64,000 nt of DNA, taken from assembly GCF_002261425.1 (NCBI RefSeq), contig NZ_NEVJ01000001.1:434001-498000 (forward strand), written 5' to 3'. Position numbers and translations under genes: made by a program. Position 1 is the stretch's first letter, and the number at the start of each line of letters is the position of its first letter. Shown here one piece after another: positions 39,574 to 48,705 of this stretch. This DNA is from Bordetella genomosp. 9 (GTDB taxonomy: Bacteria > Pseudomonadota > Gammaproteobacteria > Burkholderiales > Burkholderiaceae_B). The notes below the pieces were generated by a model. That model did not search any database, was not told the origin of the DNA, and saw only the letters and a list, made by a program, of their open reading frames with translations.

Positions 39574-40479
39574 ATGCCCGACCTGCGCGCCCTGGACCTG
39601 AACCTGCTCGTCGTCTTCCAGTACCTGATGGAAGACCGCAATCTTTCGGCCGTCGCGCGGCGCCTGGGCATCACGCAACCGGCGGCCAGCAATGCCTTGC
39701 GCCGGCTGCGCGCGACCTTCGACGACGCGTTGTTCGTACGCACCGCCCAGGGCATGCTGCCGACGCCCTATGCCCAGCACCTGGGCGGCGCGGTGGCGGA
39801 CGCGCTCGGCACGCTGGCCCACGCGCTGGAAGCCCCGCCGCGTTTCGATCCGTCCAGCAGCAGCCGGCGCTTCCGCGTGGCGATGACGGATGTCGGCGAA
39901 ATCCACTTCATGCCCGCCCTGATGGAGCATTGCGCGCGTCAGGCGCCGGGCGTGCGGGTGGAGTCGGTGCGGCTGCAAGGGCCGGAGCTGCAGCGCGAAA
40001 TGGACGCGGGCCGGGTCGACATGGCGCTGGGCGCCTTCCATGGCCTGGCGGGCGGCCTGTTGCAGCGGATGCTGTTTCGCCAGGGCTATGCGACGCTGTT
40101 CCGCCAGGGCCATCCCACTGCCCATGAAGGCATGGGCCTGAAGGCCTTTCGCGCCGAACGGCATCTGCTGGTGTCGCATGCCGCGCCTTATGGCCAGGTC
40201 AACCAGGCCCTGGAAAAAGCCGGCCTGATGCTGGCGTCCCACTTCAGCGTGCCGCATTTCACCGCCGTGCCCTACATCGTCAGCGCCACCGATCTGCTGG
40301 CGACGGTGCCGCGCAAGCTGGCTGACAGCGCGGCGTCGCGCTTCGGCCTGGGCATCCTGACGCCGCCCATCCGTGTGGCCGCGCTGCAAAGCAATCTATA
40401 TTGGCACGCGCGCTTTCAACGCGATGGCGGCAACCAATGGCTGCGCGCCTTGATCGTGGACAGCTTCGCGCAACGGTAG
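39574..40479 (+). CDS. LysR-family regulator of the homogentisate cluster
   Basis: A 301-residue LysR-type regulator. The N-terminal winged helix (DLNLLVVFQYLMEDRNLSAV to LRRLRATFDD, about residues 8-50) and the TPYAQHL hinge region are typical; the substrate-binding domain spans about 95-300. Its divergent arrangement with hmgA-fahA indicates that it regulates tyrosine or homogentisate catabolism; the inducer is not visible. Confidence 0.9.
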   Translation: MPDLRALDLNLLVVFQYLMEDRNLSAVARRLGITQPAASNALRRLRATFDDALFVRTAQGMLPTPYAQHLGGAVADALGTLAHALEAPPRFDPSSSSRRFRVAMTDVGEIHFMPALMEHCARQAPGVRVESVRLQGPELQREMDAGRVDMALGAFHGLAGGLLQRMLFRQGYATLFRQGHPTAHEGMGLKAFRAERHLLVSHAAPYGQVNQALEKAGLMLASHFSVPHFTAVPYIVSATDLLATVPRKLADSAASRFGLGILTPPIRVAALQSNLYWHARFQRDGGNQWLRALIVDSFAQR

Positions 40480-40551
40480 AGCCCGCTCGCGCGCTTGCCA
40501 GTCAGGCGTCGCGAGCTTGCCCGCCGTGCCGACCTGGGGGCGGGCGGCGCT

Positions 40552-41379
40552 TCAGGCGCGCTGGCATTTGACGCAATAGTAAGTGGCGCGCTGGCCCTGC
40601 ACGATGCGGCGGATCGCCGTCCCGCATACACGGCACGGCTGCCCCGCGCGTTCGTAGACGGCGGCGTGGATGTCGAAATAGCTGCCGGGCTCCCCGCCCG
40701 CGCCGACATAATCGCGCAGCGTGCTGCCGCCGGAATTCAGGGCATCGGTCAGCGTCTGGCGGATGGCCTGCGCAAGGCGCTCGCAACGCGCCAGCGACAG
40801 CCGCCGCCCCGGCGCGGCCGGGTGTATGCCCGCGCGGTGCAGGCTTTCGGATGCGTAGATATTGCCTACGCCGACCACCGCTTCCCCAGCCAGCAGCAGT
40901 TGCTTGACCGGCGCCGCCCGGCCGCGGAACTGGTCGTGCAGCCATTGCCCGCCGAAACGCGGGTCGAAAGGTTCTATGCCTAGCCGCGCGAGCAGCGGAT
41001 GGAACTCGACCGGTCCGGCGTCCGCGGGATGCCACAGCACTGCACCAAAACGGCGCGGATCGTGCAGGCGCAGGGTCGCGTGTTCGAAGATCCATTCCAC
41101 GTGGTCGTGGCGGCGCGGCGCTTCGCCTTCCACCACCCGGCGCAGCGATCCCGACATGCCCAGGTGCACGATTTGCGTACCGTGCTCGAAACGCAGCAAC
41201 AGGTACTTGCCGCGGCGGCCGCATTCCAGGACGGTGCGGCCGGACAATGTATCGGGAAGGTCGGCCGGGACAGGCCAGCGCAGGCGGGGTTCTCTTACGA
41301 CCAGCTGGACAAGCGGCCGGCCCGTCATGACAGTCGCGATTCCCCGCCGAGTGGTCTCGACTTCGGGCAGTTCAGGCAT
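40552..41379 (-). CDS. mutM: Formamidopyrimidine-DNA glycosylase
   Basis: A 275-residue bifunctional base-excision glycosylase/AP lyase removing 8-oxoguanine and formamidopyrimidines. The N-terminal [13 protein letters not shown] provides the catalytic proline and Glu3; Lys58 (GRRGKYLLL), the helix-two-turn-helix [12 protein letters not shown] and the C-terminal zinc finger CRVCG...CVKC are intact. Divergent from the TPR gene, convergent with lysR. Confidence 0.96.
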   Translation of the reverse strand: MPELPEVETTRRGIATVMTGRPLVQLVVREPRLRWPVPADLPDTLSGRTVLECGRRGKYLLLRFEHGTQIVHLGMSGSLRRVVEGEAPRRHDHVEWIFEHATLRLHDPRRFGAVLWHPADAGPVEFHPLLARLGIEPFDPRFGGQWLHDQFRGRAAPVKQLLLAGEAVVGVGNIYASESLHRAGIHPAAPGRRLSLARCERLAQAIRQTLTDALNSGGSTLRDYVGAGGEPGSYFDIHAAVYERAGQPCRVCGTAIRRIVQGQRATYYCVKCQRA

Positions 41380-41438
41380 CAGCCAGTGTAAGATGATCAG
41401 TTGCGTGTACAGATTGTGCCATTTATCGGACGGGACGC

Positions 41439-43259
41439 GTGAAGTCGTCGCATATGCATATCAAATATGGGTTCGCCGCGCTGATGCTGGCGCTGGCCGG
41501 CGCGTATTCCTTGCCGGCCCAGGCCGCGGAAAGGCATACCGCCGACACCATCGCGCCCCGCGTGCAGCGGGCGCCTCGTCAGGAACCCGATGTCATCCGC
41601 CTGCGTGAAGGCCAGCTGCCTTACGTGCGTCTGACTTCCGGCATCCTCTATCGGATCCTCGCGTCGGAAATCGCCGCGCAGCGTGGCATGTACGGCACGG
41701 CCGCCTCGACCATGCTCGGCCTGGCCAATGACGTCGCCGATCCGCGCGTGGCGCGCCGCGCGCTGGAGTTCTATCTGGCGGGCGGCAACCTGAAGGGCGC
41801 GCTGGAAGCCGCCCGCGTCTGGTCGCGCCTGGCGCCCAACGATCCCGAAGCCGGCACCACCGAACTGGCCCTGGCCGCCGCCAACGGCCAGACCGCCGGC
41901 CTGGGCGAAGCGCTGCGCAAGCGCATCGACGCCGCGCCGGACAAGACCGCCGCGATCGCCCAGGCCCTGGCGGTACTGGGCCGCATCAACGACCGCAAGA
42001 CCGCGCTGGCCATCCTCGACCAGGCTCTGAGCCCGGCCACGCGCAAGCTGCCCGCGGCGCATCTGGCCTTGGCCGACGTGGCGCAGGCCGCTGGCGACAA
42101 CGCCCGCGCCCTGCAGGAAGCGCAGGCGGCGCAGCAGGCCGATCCCAAGTCGGAAGCCGCCGCGCAGCGCGTCCTGGAATACGGCATGAAAGTCGACCCG
42201 CGCCAGGCCACCGCCGACGCGCGCGCCTTCATCGCCAGGCACCCCGACGCCCGGCGCCTGCGGCTGATGCTGGCCAGCCAGTTGTCCGATATGGGCGATT
42301 ACGACGGCGCCCTGGCGGAATTGCGCGCGATGTCGCGCCGGTCGCCCGAAGACTTCGACCTGATGTTCATGCAGGCGCAACTGGCCTACAAGGCCGGTCG
42401 GCTGGATGACGCCCGCGGTTTCCTGGAACAGTATCTGGATGTGCAGAACCAGCGCCAGCACGCGCTGATTCCCGGCTCGTCGGACGCGCCCGGCGCGGCC
42501 GCCGATGCGCGCATCCTGCTGGCCCGGATCGCCGAAGACCAGGGCCGCTACAACGACGCCATCGCCGAACTGGGCAGGATCGACGATCCGGCCATGCGCT
42601 ACCAGGCCCGCATGCGCCAGGCGACCCTGCGCGCCAAGCAGGGCAATATCGACGCCGCCCTGAAGATGGTGGACCAGGCCAACCCGCAGGATGAGGAAGA
42701 GCGCGTGCTCGGCGTGCTGACCAAGGCCCAGATCCTGCGCGACGCCGACCGGACCGATCAGGCGGTGGCCTTGCTGTCGGGCGCCGACCGGGCCATTCCC
42801 GATACGGTGGAAATCAAATACGAACTGGCGATGCTGTACGAGCGCCAGGATAAGATCGCCGACCTGGAGCGCCTGCTGCGGCAGGTGATCGCGCTGGATC
42901 CGGATCACGCCCACGCCTACAACGCGCTGGGCTATACGCTGGCCGACCACAATATGCGCCTGCCGGAGGCGCAGGAGCTGATCACCCAGGCACTGGACCT
43001 GTCGCCCGACGATCCCTACATCATGGACAGCATGGGCTGGGTGAAGTACCGCCTGGGCGATAACGCGTCGGCGCTGACCTATCTGCAGCGGGCCTATTCG
43101 CGCCGTCCGGAACCGGAAATCGGCACCCACCTGGGCGAAGTCCTGTGGGCGCAGGGACGCAAGGACGAGGCGCGCGCGATCTTCGCCGCCGCCGCCCGCA
43201 AGGATCCGAACAACAAGACGCTGCGCGACACCCTCAAGCGCCTGGGAGTCTCGTTGTGA
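41439..43259 (+). CDS. Tetratricopeptide repeat protein, exported
   Basis: A 606-residue TPR protein with an N-terminal signal peptide (ending AQA at about residue 29) and many degenerate TPR units through the rest, clearest near the C-terminus ([33 protein letters not shown]). A homologous TPR gene next to lolB is common in proteobacteria (such as in Pseudomonas). The likely location is the periplasm or outer-membrane inner face; its role is unknown. The start is GTG 41439; ATG 41454, five codons in, is an alternative. The stop overlaps the lolB GTG. Confidence 0.88.
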   Translation: MKSSHMHIKYGFAALMLALAGAYSLPAQAAERHTADTIAPRVQRAPRQEPDVIRLREGQLPYVRLTSGILYRILASEIAAQRGMYGTAASTMLGLANDVADPRVARRALEFYLAGGNLKGALEAARVWSRLAPNDPEAGTTELALAAANGQTAGLGEALRKRIDAAPDKTAAIAQALAVLGRINDRKTALAILDQALSPATRKLPAAHLALADVAQAAGDNARALQEAQAAQQADPKSEAAAQRVLEYGMKVDPRQATADARAFIARHPDARRLRLMLASQLSDMGDYDGALAELRAMSRRSPEDFDLMFMQAQLAYKAGRLDDARGFLEQYLDVQNQRQHALIPGSSDAPGAAADARILLARIAEDQGRYNDAIAELGRIDDPAMRYQARMRQATLRAKQGNIDAALKMVDQANPQDEEERVLGVLTKAQILRDADRTDQAVALLSGADRAIPDTVEIKYELAMLYERQDKIADLERLLRQVIALDPDHAHAYNALGYTLADHNMRLPEAQELITQALDLSPDDPYIMDSMGWVKYRLGDNASALTYLQRAYSRRPEPEIGTHLGEVLWAQGRKDEARAIFAAAARKDPNNKTLRDTLKRLGVSL

Positions 43260-43831
43260 TCCTGGCACGTTGGCGCGCCGTCCTCGCGGCGGCGCTCTGC
43301 CTGCTATTGGCGGCCTGCGTGACGCCCGGCCGCATCGCCGGCAAGGGCGGCGCCGCGGAATTCTCCCGGGTCGGTCGCTTCGCGCTGACCGTCACTTACG
43401 ACGATGGCAAGCAGGACGCGCTGCAGGGTGGTTTTTCCTGGCTGGACGACGGCCGCCGCTACGTCCTGGACCTGACCAACCCGCTGGGCTCGACGCAGGC
43501 GCGCGTGGAAGGCCAGCCCGGCATGGCGGTGCTGACCAAATCCGACGGCACCCGTTTGCAGGCCGCCGACCCGGATGCCCTGGTCGCCGATGCGCTGGGC
43601 AGCAGCATTCCCGTCTCGGGCTTGCGCGACTGGCTGCGCGGACGGTTGCCGGACCAGCCGCCCGCGGCCCAGGTGCAGCGCGATGCGTCGCAGCGCCCGG
43701 CGTCTTTCGAGCAAGGCGGCTGGCAGGCCAGGCTGTCGCGCTATGACGACATGGGGCCGCAGGTCCTGGTGCTGGAACGACGCGAACCGGATCGCCGCAT
43801 TTTGCTGCGACTGGTCGTCGATCCTTCCTGA
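43256..43831 (+). CDS. lolB: Outer-membrane lipoprotein insertion protein LolB
   Basis: A 191-residue outer-membrane lipoprotein that receives lipoproteins from LolA and inserts them. The lipobox LLAAC places the acylated cysteine at residue 21. The LolB fold follows, with FSWLDDGRRYVLDLTNPLGST and VSGLRDWLRGR. The start GTG 43256 overlaps the TPR gene stop by four bases and is preceded by GGGAG; the longer open frame upstream is a shadow of the TPR gene. Confidence 0.9.
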   Translation: MILARWRAVLAAALCLLLAACVTPGRIAGKGGAAEFSRVGRFALTVTYDDGKQDALQGGFSWLDDGRRYVLDLTNPLGSTQARVEGQPGMAVLTKSDGTRLQAADPDALVADALGSSIPVSGLRDWLRGRLPDQPPAAQVQRDASQRPASFEQGGWQARLSRYDDMGPQVLVLERREPDRRILLRLVVDPS

Positions 43832-43834
43832 GCC

Positions 43835-44779
43835 ATGAATCTCTACGATGTCCCGGCGCCCGCCAAGCTCAACCTGTTCCTGCACATCGTCGGCCGCCGC
43901 GCCGACGGCTATCACCTGCTGCAGACGGTATTCCGCTTCATCGGCCTGGCGGACACGCTGAATTTCGAAGCGCGCGCCGACGGCAAGGTGGCGCGCGTGG
44001 ATCCCCTGCCGGACGTCCCGGAGGACAGCGACCTGACCGTGCGCGCCGCGCGCGCGCTGCAGGCCGCCACGGGTACGCGCCAGGGCGTGTCCATCGGGCT
44101 GGAAAAGCGCATACCCATGGGAGGCGGCCTGGGCGGCGGATCGAGCGACGCCGCCAGCACGCTGATCGCCTTGAACCGCTTGTGGAATACGGGGCTGTCG
44201 CGCGCCGAACTGATGCGCCTGGCGCTGCCCCTGGGGGCCGACGTGCCCGTCTTCATATTCGGCCAGTCGGCCTTCGCCGAAGGCATAGGCGACGCCCTGG
44301 CCGCCGTGCCGCTGCCCGAGCGCGCCTATGTGGTGGCCCAGCCCGACGCCAGCGTGCCGACGCCCGTCGTATTCGGTGATCCGGATTTGACAAGGGATAC
44401 GGCATGTATCACAATAGCGGACTTTCTCGCTTCGACAGTTTTCGGCGAATTGCCTTCAAACGCAATGTTTGGCCGGAACGACATGGAGCCTGTGGTCTAC
44501 AAGCGTTTTCCGGAAGTTTCCCGGGCCGCTGAATGGCTGGCAAGCTCGGATGTTGGAATCGTTGCGCGGATGTCGGGTTCCGGTGCGTGTCTGTTCGCCG
44601 AATTTCCCGATATGCCGGCGGCGATTTTGGCGGAGCGAAAAATAGCCGCTACAATGCGCGACGCCGGTAAAATGGCGGATAAGTCGCAGGCAGTGCGTGA
44701 ATCGCCTGTGCGGTTCCGGTTGGTGCAGGCGAGTCCTGGGTTGATCGAGCATCCGTTGCGGCACTGGATTGCAAGCTAG
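43835..44779 (+). CDS. ispE: 4-diphosphocytidyl-2-C-methyl-D-erythritol kinase
   Basis: A 314-residue GHMP kinase of the MEP isoprenoid pathway, phosphorylating [26 protein letters not shown] contributes the substrate motif, [13 protein letters not shown] is the ATP-binding loop and [11 protein letters not shown] is motif 3. It starts 3 bases after lolB. The last third (from about 44380) is visibly less GC-rich and less codon-biased than the rest, and contains a promoter for the downstream tRNA. The TAG stop directly abuts the first base of the tRNA. Confidence 0.95.
   Translation: MNLYDVPAPAKLNLFLHIVGRRADGYHLLQTVFRFIGLADTLNFEARADGKVARVDPLPDVPEDSDLTVRAARALQAATGTRQGVSIGLEKRIPMGGGLGGGSSDAASTLIALNRLWNTGLSRAELMRLALPLGADVPVFIFGQSAFAEGIGDALAAVPLPERAYVVAQPDASVPTPVVFGDPDLTRDTACITIADFLASTVFGELPSNAMFGRNDMEPVVYKRFPEVSRAAEWLASSDVGIVARMSGSGACLFAEFPDMPAAILAERKIAATMRDAGKMADKSQAVRESPVRFRLVQASPGLIEHPLRHWIAS
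44387..44415 (+). promoter_or_regulatory. Sigma70 promoter inside ispE, upstream of tRNA-Gln
   Basis: A consensus TTGACA (44387-44392), a 17-base spacer and CACAAT (44410-44415). Transcription would start near 44421, inside ispE, and run into tRNA-Gln. It coincides with the less GC-rich section of the gene. Confidence 0.6.
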
Positions 44780-44853
44780 TGGGGAGTCGCCAAGTTGGTT
44801 AAGGCACCGGATTTTGATTCCGGCATGCGAAGGTTCGAATCCTTCCTCCCCAG
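44780..44853 (+). tRNA. tRNA-Gln (anticodon TTG)
   Basis: A 74-base tRNA with acceptor TGGGGAG/CTCCCCA, anticodon stem CCGGA/TCCGG around loop TTTTGAT (anticodon TTG), T stem GAAGG/CCTTC with TTCGAAT loop, and discriminator G. The 3' CCA is not fully encoded (CCC follows). It begins at the base after the ispE stop codon. Confidence 0.95.
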
Positions 44854-44869
44854 CCCAACATATCTATAG

Positions 44870-44921
44870 AAAAAGCTGTTGAACACGCCCGCCTCGCCGG
44901 CCCAGGTTCAGCAGCTTTTTT
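44870..44921 (+). terminator. Terminator after tRNA-Gln
   Basis: AAAAAGCTGTTGAAC (44870-44884) pairs with GTTCAGCAGCTTTTT (44906-44920), allowing one G-U pair, with a 21-base loop and six T residues at the end. It separates the tRNA transcript from prs. Confidence 0.8.
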
Positions 44922-44928
44922 GTTTGTC

Positions 44929-44951
44929 TTCGAAACGACTGTTCGAAACGA
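44929..44951 (+). repeat. Direct repeat TTCGAAACGA x2 upstream of prs
   Basis: TTCGAAACGA occurs at 44929-44938 and 44942-44951, 13 bases apart, in the short space between the tRNA terminator and the prs start. Each copy contains the TTCGAA palindrome. It is a candidate regulatory site for prs. Confidence 0.6.
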
Positions 44952-44967
44952 ACTAAGCGTCTGCATC

Positions 44968-45918
44968 ATGACAAAAGAAAGTTTCATGATTTTCACCGGC
45001 ACCGCGAACACGCGGCTGGCCGTCGATGTGGCCAATCATCTGGACATGTCGCTGGGCAAGATGTCCGTCGGTCGCTTTTCCGACGGCGAAGTCATGGTGG
45101 AAATCAACGAGAACGTCCGCGGCAAGGATGTCTTCGTTCTGCAGCCCACCTGTGCGCCGACGAATGACAACCTGATGGAAATCATGGTCATGGTGGATGC
45201 GCTGCGCCGCGCGTCCGCCGGCCGCATCACCGCCGCCATTCCGTATTTCGGCTATGCGCGCCAGGATCGCCGTCCGCGATCCGCCCGCGTGGCCATTTCG
45301 GCCAAGGTCGTGGCGAATATGCTGCAGGTCGCCGGTGTCGACCGCGTGCTGACCATGGACCTGCATGCCGACCAGATCCAGGGTTTCTTCGATATCCCGG
45401 TGGACAACATCTACGCCGGCCCGATCCTGCTGGGCGATATCTGGCGCCGCAATTTCGCCAACCTGGTCGTCGTGTCGCCCGACATCGGCGGCGTGGTGCG
45501 GGCCCGCGCGCTGGCCAAGCAGCTGGAAGCCGACCTGGCCATCATCGACAAGCGGCGCCCGCGCGCCAATGTGTCGGAAGTCATGAACATCATCGGCGAA
45601 GTCGACGGCCGCACCTGCATCATCATGGATGACATGGTGGATACCGCCGGCACGCTGTGCAAGGCGGCCCAGGCGCTCAAGGAGCGCGGCGCCGGCGCGG
45701 TGTATGCCTATTGCACCCATCCCGTGCTGTCGGGCGGCGCCGTCGACCGCATCCAGGCGTCCGACCTGGACGAGCTGGTCGTCACGGACACCATTCCCTT
45801 GTCCGAGCATGCCCGCTCCGTCGGCAAGATCCGCCAGCTGTCGTGCGCCGGCCTGCTGGGCGAAACGATATTGCGTATTTCGAACGCGGAATCGGTCAGC
45901 TCGCTGTTCGCCGACTGA
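44968..45918 (+). CDS. prs: Ribose-phosphate pyrophosphokinase
   Basis: A 316-residue PRPP synthase making 5-phosphoribosyl pyrophosphate from ribose 5-phosphate and ATP for nucleotide, His and Trp synthesis. RQDRRPR is the ATP loop, [17 protein letters not shown] is the signature metal-binding region, and DDMVDTAGT is the PRPP loop. ATG 44968 gives the usual [10 protein letters not shown]-terminus; ATG 44986 is an alternative. The frame is open upstream to 44920 but runs into a terminator. Confidence 0.96.
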   Translation: MTKESFMIFTGTANTRLAVDVANHLDMSLGKMSVGRFSDGEVMVEINENVRGKDVFVLQPTCAPTNDNLMEIMVMVDALRRASAGRITAAIPYFGYARQDRRPRSARVAISAKVVANMLQVAGVDRVLTMDLHADQIQGFFDIPVDNIYAGPILLGDIWRRNFANLVVVSPDIGGVVRARALAKQLEADLAIIDKRRPRANVSEVMNIIGEVDGRTCIIMDDMVDTAGTLCKAAQALKERGAGAVYAYCTHPVLSGGAVDRIQASDLDELVVTDTIPLSEHARSVGKIRQLSCAGLLGETILRISNAESVSSLFAD

Positions 45919-45969
45919 GTCCGCTTCCCGTCTTCTGCTTGCCCGCTGGTCGCGGCGGGTAAGCAAAGC

Positions 45970-46000
45970 CACGGTCCGCATGGTGCGGCCGTGTTTTTTT
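45970..46000 (+). terminator. Terminator after prs
   Basis: CACGGTCCGCA and TGCGGCCGTG form a stem with one bulged base and a 3-base loop, followed by seven T (45994-46000). A second hairpin, GCTTGCCCGC/GCGGGTAAGC (45937-45964), lies just before it. Confidence 0.85.
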
Positions 46001-46002
46001 CA

Positions 46003-46020
46003 GGAACACCCAGGTGTTCC
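46003..46020 (+). promoter_or_regulatory. Inverted repeat in rplY upstream region
   Basis: GGAACACC-CA-GGTGTTCC, eight perfectly complementary bases on each side, lies directly after the prs terminator and 16 bases before the rplY start. It may be a protein-binding dyad or an RNA hairpin near the ribosome binding site (GGAG at 46027-46030). Confidence 0.55.
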
Positions 46021-46036
46021 ATGTTTGGAGTCCTCC

Positions 46037-46660
46037 ATGAAATTCAACGCCACTGCGCGTAGCGTCCAGGGTTCGAGTGCGAGCCGCCGCCTGCGCCGCG
46101 CGGGCCGGGTTCCCGCCATCGTTTACGGTGCGGGCAGCCAGCCCCTGAACATCGAACTCGATCACAACGAGATCTACCACGCCCTGCGCAAGGAAGAGTT
46201 CCACTCCTCCATCCTCGACATGCAAGTCGAAGGCGGCAAGGGCGAGCAGGTGCTGCTGCGCGCCGTTCAATGGCACGCCTACAAACAGCAAGTGCTGCAC
46301 GTCGATTTCCAGCGTGTGGATTCTTCGAAGGTCCTGCATACCAAGGTGCCGCTGCACTTCATGAACGCCGAAGTTTCGCCGGCCGTGAAGCTGAGCAGCG
46401 CGATCATCACCCACGTGCTGAACGAAATCGAAGTCGCCTGCCTGCCGGGCGACCTGCCGCAGTACATCGAAGTCGACCTGTCCAAGCTGATCGGCGGTGC
46501 TTCGCTGCACCTGTCGGATGTGCAGCTGCCCAAGGGCGTCACCTATATGTCGCACGGCGGCGACACCAACCCGGTGCTGGCGTCCGCGCTGGTCAAGGGT
46601 GGCGCGGCCGACGCTGGTGACGAAGAAGCCGAAGGCGGCGACGCCACCCCGGCTGCCTGA
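46037..46660 (+). CDS. rplY: 50S ribosomal protein bL25, CTC type
   Basis: A 207-residue long-form (CTC/TL5) bL25. The N-terminal domain (about 1-95) binds 5S rRNA, with RAGRVPAIVYG and LRAVQWHAYKQQVLHVDF; the C-terminal beta domain (about 96-185) is typical of CTC proteins; the tail is acidic (DEEAEGG). ATG 46037 gives the standard MKFNATAR start with GGAG upstream. Confidence 0.95.
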   Translation: MKFNATARSVQGSSASRRLRRAGRVPAIVYGAGSQPLNIELDHNEIYHALRKEEFHSSILDMQVEGGKGEQVLLRAVQWHAYKQQVLHVDFQRVDSSKVLHTKVPLHFMNAEVSPAVKLSSAIITHVLNEIEVACLPGDLPQYIEVDLSKLIGGASLHLSDVQLPKGVTYMSHGGDTNPVLASALVKGGAADAGDEEAEGGDATPAA

Positions 46661-46716
46661 TCGCCCTAGTCGTGCACGTCGCGCCAGCCGGGCCATCGGC
46701 CTGGCTGCGCACTACG

Positions 46717-46750
46717 AACCCCGCGTGTGGTCTACCATACGCGGGGTTTT
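46717..46750 (+). terminator. Terminator between rplY and pth
   Basis: AACCCCGCGT and ACGCGGGGTT form the outer stem and GTGGT/ACCAT (with one G-U pair) the inner stem, giving about 15 base pairs; a T-rich run follows. Confidence 0.85.
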
Positions 46751-46777
46751 TCTTTTCCGCACCGCCATCCATCAGTC

Positions 46778-47374
46778 ATGTCCACACCCATCCGCTTGAT
46801 CGTCGGCCTGGGCAATCCCGGGCCCGAATATGAAACCACCCGCCACAACGCGGGCTTCTGGCTGGCCGACCATATCGCCGACGATCTGCGCGCCAGCTTC
46901 GCGATGGAGAAGGGGTTCAACGGCTTCGTCGCCAAGGCCCGCCATGGCGGCGAGAACGTTGTGCTGCTCAAGCCGATGACGTACATGAACCGTTCCGGAC
47001 AGTCGGTCGGCGCGCTCGCGCGCTTCTACAAAACGGCGCCCGAGCAGATACTGGTGCTGCATGATGAGCTGGACCTGCTGCCGGGACAGGTCAAGCTGAA
47101 GCAGGGCGGCGGCCATGCGGGCCATAACGGCCTGCGCGATATCCAGGCCGCGCTGGGCAGCCCGGCGTTCTGGCGGCTGCGCATCGGCATCGGCCATCCG
47201 CGCACGCTGGGGCTGGCCCAGCAGGTGGCCGATTTCGTGCTGCACCAGCCGCGCCGCGAGGAAATGACCGCCATCGAGGCCGTCATCGATCGTTGCCGAG
47301 CCGTTATCCCCATGCTGCTGGACGGCGACTTCACGCGCGCCACGCAGCAGCTGCATCGCGCGAACGAGGCCTGA
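46778..47374 (+). CDS. pth: Peptidyl-tRNA hydrolase
   Basis: A 198-residue monomeric hydrolase that recycles peptidyl-t[24 protein letters not shown] carries the catalytic His23 and [10 protein letters not shown] and HDELDL the other active-site residues; [12 protein letters not shown] is the substrate-binding region. ATG 46778 gives the normal N-terminus; the upstream open frame overlaps the terminator. Confidence 0.97.
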   Translation: MSTPIRLIVGLGNPGPEYETTRHNAGFWLADHIADDLRASFAMEKGFNGFVAKARHGGENVVLLKPMTYMNRSGQSVGALARFYKTAPEQILVLHDELDLLPGQVKLKQGGGHAGHNGLRDIQAALGSPAFWRLRIGIGHPRTLGLAQQVADFVLHQPRREEMTAIEAVIDRCRAVIPMLLDGDFTRATQQLHRANEA

Positions 47375-47376
47375 CC

Positions 47377-48144
47377 ATGGGCCGGCACATCGGCGGCACC
47401 CTGCCGCGCCTGCGCGCCGACATCGCGGATTTCTGGCGCTTCCTGCGGCGGCCCACGCTGCGCCACCTGCCGCCCCACCGCCTGGGGCGCGGGCAGCGCG
47501 CCGACTGGCTGCCGCCCGTGCGGGCGCGCCGGCTGCTGGCCTGGGTGGCCATGCTCTGGGTGATCAACCTCTTCGCGCTGGGGCCGTTGGCCGTCGCGGT
47601 GGCGACCCTGGGCGGCGCCCATCACAAGCTGGAGATGGGCGCGATACCGTGGTTCACCGCGATCGTATGGGCGCCCATCGTCGAGGAAATGCTGTTCCGC
47701 TATGGCCTGCGCCGACCGGTGCAGGCCTTGTGGGTGGTGCCCTTGATGATCTGGCCCCTGCTGAAGGGGCCGAACCCCTGGACCGCGGCGCTGGTGGTGC
47801 TGGTACTGGCGGCCATCGCGTGGACCCAGCGGGACGGCGGCGCGGCGCGCCGGGAATGGAGCTGGGACTGGCGGCGGCGCTACGTGCGCTACTTCCCGTG
47901 GATACTGCATTCGGCGACGCTGGTGTTCGCTGGCATGCATCTGGGCAATTTCTATCTGAACCACACGCCGTTGTGGCTGATGCCGCTGCTGGTGCTGCCG
48001 CAATGGCTGACCGGGCTGGTGTTGAGCTGGATGCGCACGCGTCGCGGCATCGGCGCGTCGATCATGATGCACGCCATGTTCAATGCGGGACCGGTGCTGC
48101 TGGTGCTGGCGCTGATGAAGTGGGCGCCGGAGATCGTGTCGTAG
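47377..48144 (+). CDS. CPBP family intramembrane metalloprotease-like protein
   Basis: A 255-residue multi-pass membrane protein with the CPBP/Abi (Rce1-like) motifs: VEEMLFRYG (Glu103-Glu104, Arg108), FAGMHLGN and HAMFNAG. These supply the glutamate and histidine residues of the proposed intramembrane active site. It starts 2 bases after pth and is probably co-transcribed. The substrate is unknown; relatives process prenylated peptides or bacteriocins in other bacteria. Confidence 0.83.
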   Translation: MGRHIGGTLPRLRADIADFWRFLRRPTLRHLPPHRLGRGQRADWLPPVRARRLLAWVAMLWVINLFALGPLAVAVATLGGAHHKLEMGAIPWFTAIVWAPIVEEMLFRYGLRRPVQALWVVPLMIWPLLKGPNPWTAALVVLVLAAIAWTQRDGGAARREWSWDWRRRYVRYFPWILHSATLVFAGMHLGNFYLNHTPLWLMPLLVLPQWLTGLVLSWMRTRRGIGASIMMHAMFNAGPVLLVLALMKWAPEIVS

Positions 48145-48298
48145 ACCGACTGAGGGTCCTGTGGTTGCGACGTTTTGTCACGCGAGCCGCGTTCTTGTGG
48201 GGCGTCGCAATGGGCGGTCGGGGTCTGTAACTACGCGACATGGCCGCGCGCGGATGGGCACGTACCATTCGGTGCTCTGCAACCGGGATGGGTATGCC

Positions 48299-48628
48299 AT
48301 GAAAAAACTAGTCGCCGCCAGCCTGTTCGCATGCGCCTTGCTGCCGCTGGGCTCGGCTCAAGCGGACCGGGATAAACGCGAACCGGACGAGGGCTACGTC
48401 ATCGCCGACGGCCGCGAGTACACGGACAACTACAAGGGCAAGCACAAGGATCAGTATCGCGATGGCGATTGCGAGGTCAAGCGCAAGTGGAAGAAAAACG
48501 GCGAGTACCAGGAACAACGCAAATGCAAGCCGCAGAAGTACGTCGAGCCGGTGGTGGTGCCCGTGTATCCGGTCGCGCCGGCCGGGCCCGGGATTACGAT
48601 CAACGGGACGGCGGTGATCCGGCCTTGA
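48299..48628 (+). CDS. Small exported protein, unknown function
   Basis: A 109-residue protein with a clear signal peptide (1-22, ending AQA) and a short mature region that is Lys/Arg/Asp/Tyr-rich in the middle (TDNYKGKHKDQYRDGDCEVK) with two cysteines able to form a disulfide, then a Pro/Val-rich end. No family recognised beyond an exported small protein. About 155 bases separate it from the CPBP gene, so it probably has its own promoter. Its 3' end runs into an 11-bp repeat array. Confidence 0.72.
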   Translation: MKKLVAASLFACALLPLGSAQADRDKREPDEGYVIADGREYTDNYKGKHKDQYRDGDCEVKRKWKKNGEYQEQRKCKPQKYVEPVVVPVYPVAPAGPGITINGTAVIRP

Positions 48629-48692
48629 TCGGGTCTTGGTCTGGGCTTGATCCGGGTCTGATCAGGTCTCGATCAGGTCTTGATCAGGTCTT
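48627..48692. repeat. 11-bp repeat array GATCAGGTCTT after exported-protein gene
   Basis: Three contiguous units, GATCAGGTCTC (48660-48670), GATCAGGTCTT (48671-48681) and GATCAGGTCTT (48682-48692), follow degenerate copies starting at 48627. The period equals about one helical turn. It occupies the space between two convergent genes. Confidence 0.88.
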
Positions 48693-48705
48693 GACGCGCG
48701 CCTGG

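Noticed and set aside
48627..48692. CRISPR array
   Set aside because: Units are 11 bases, contiguous and without unique spacers; no cas genes are present.
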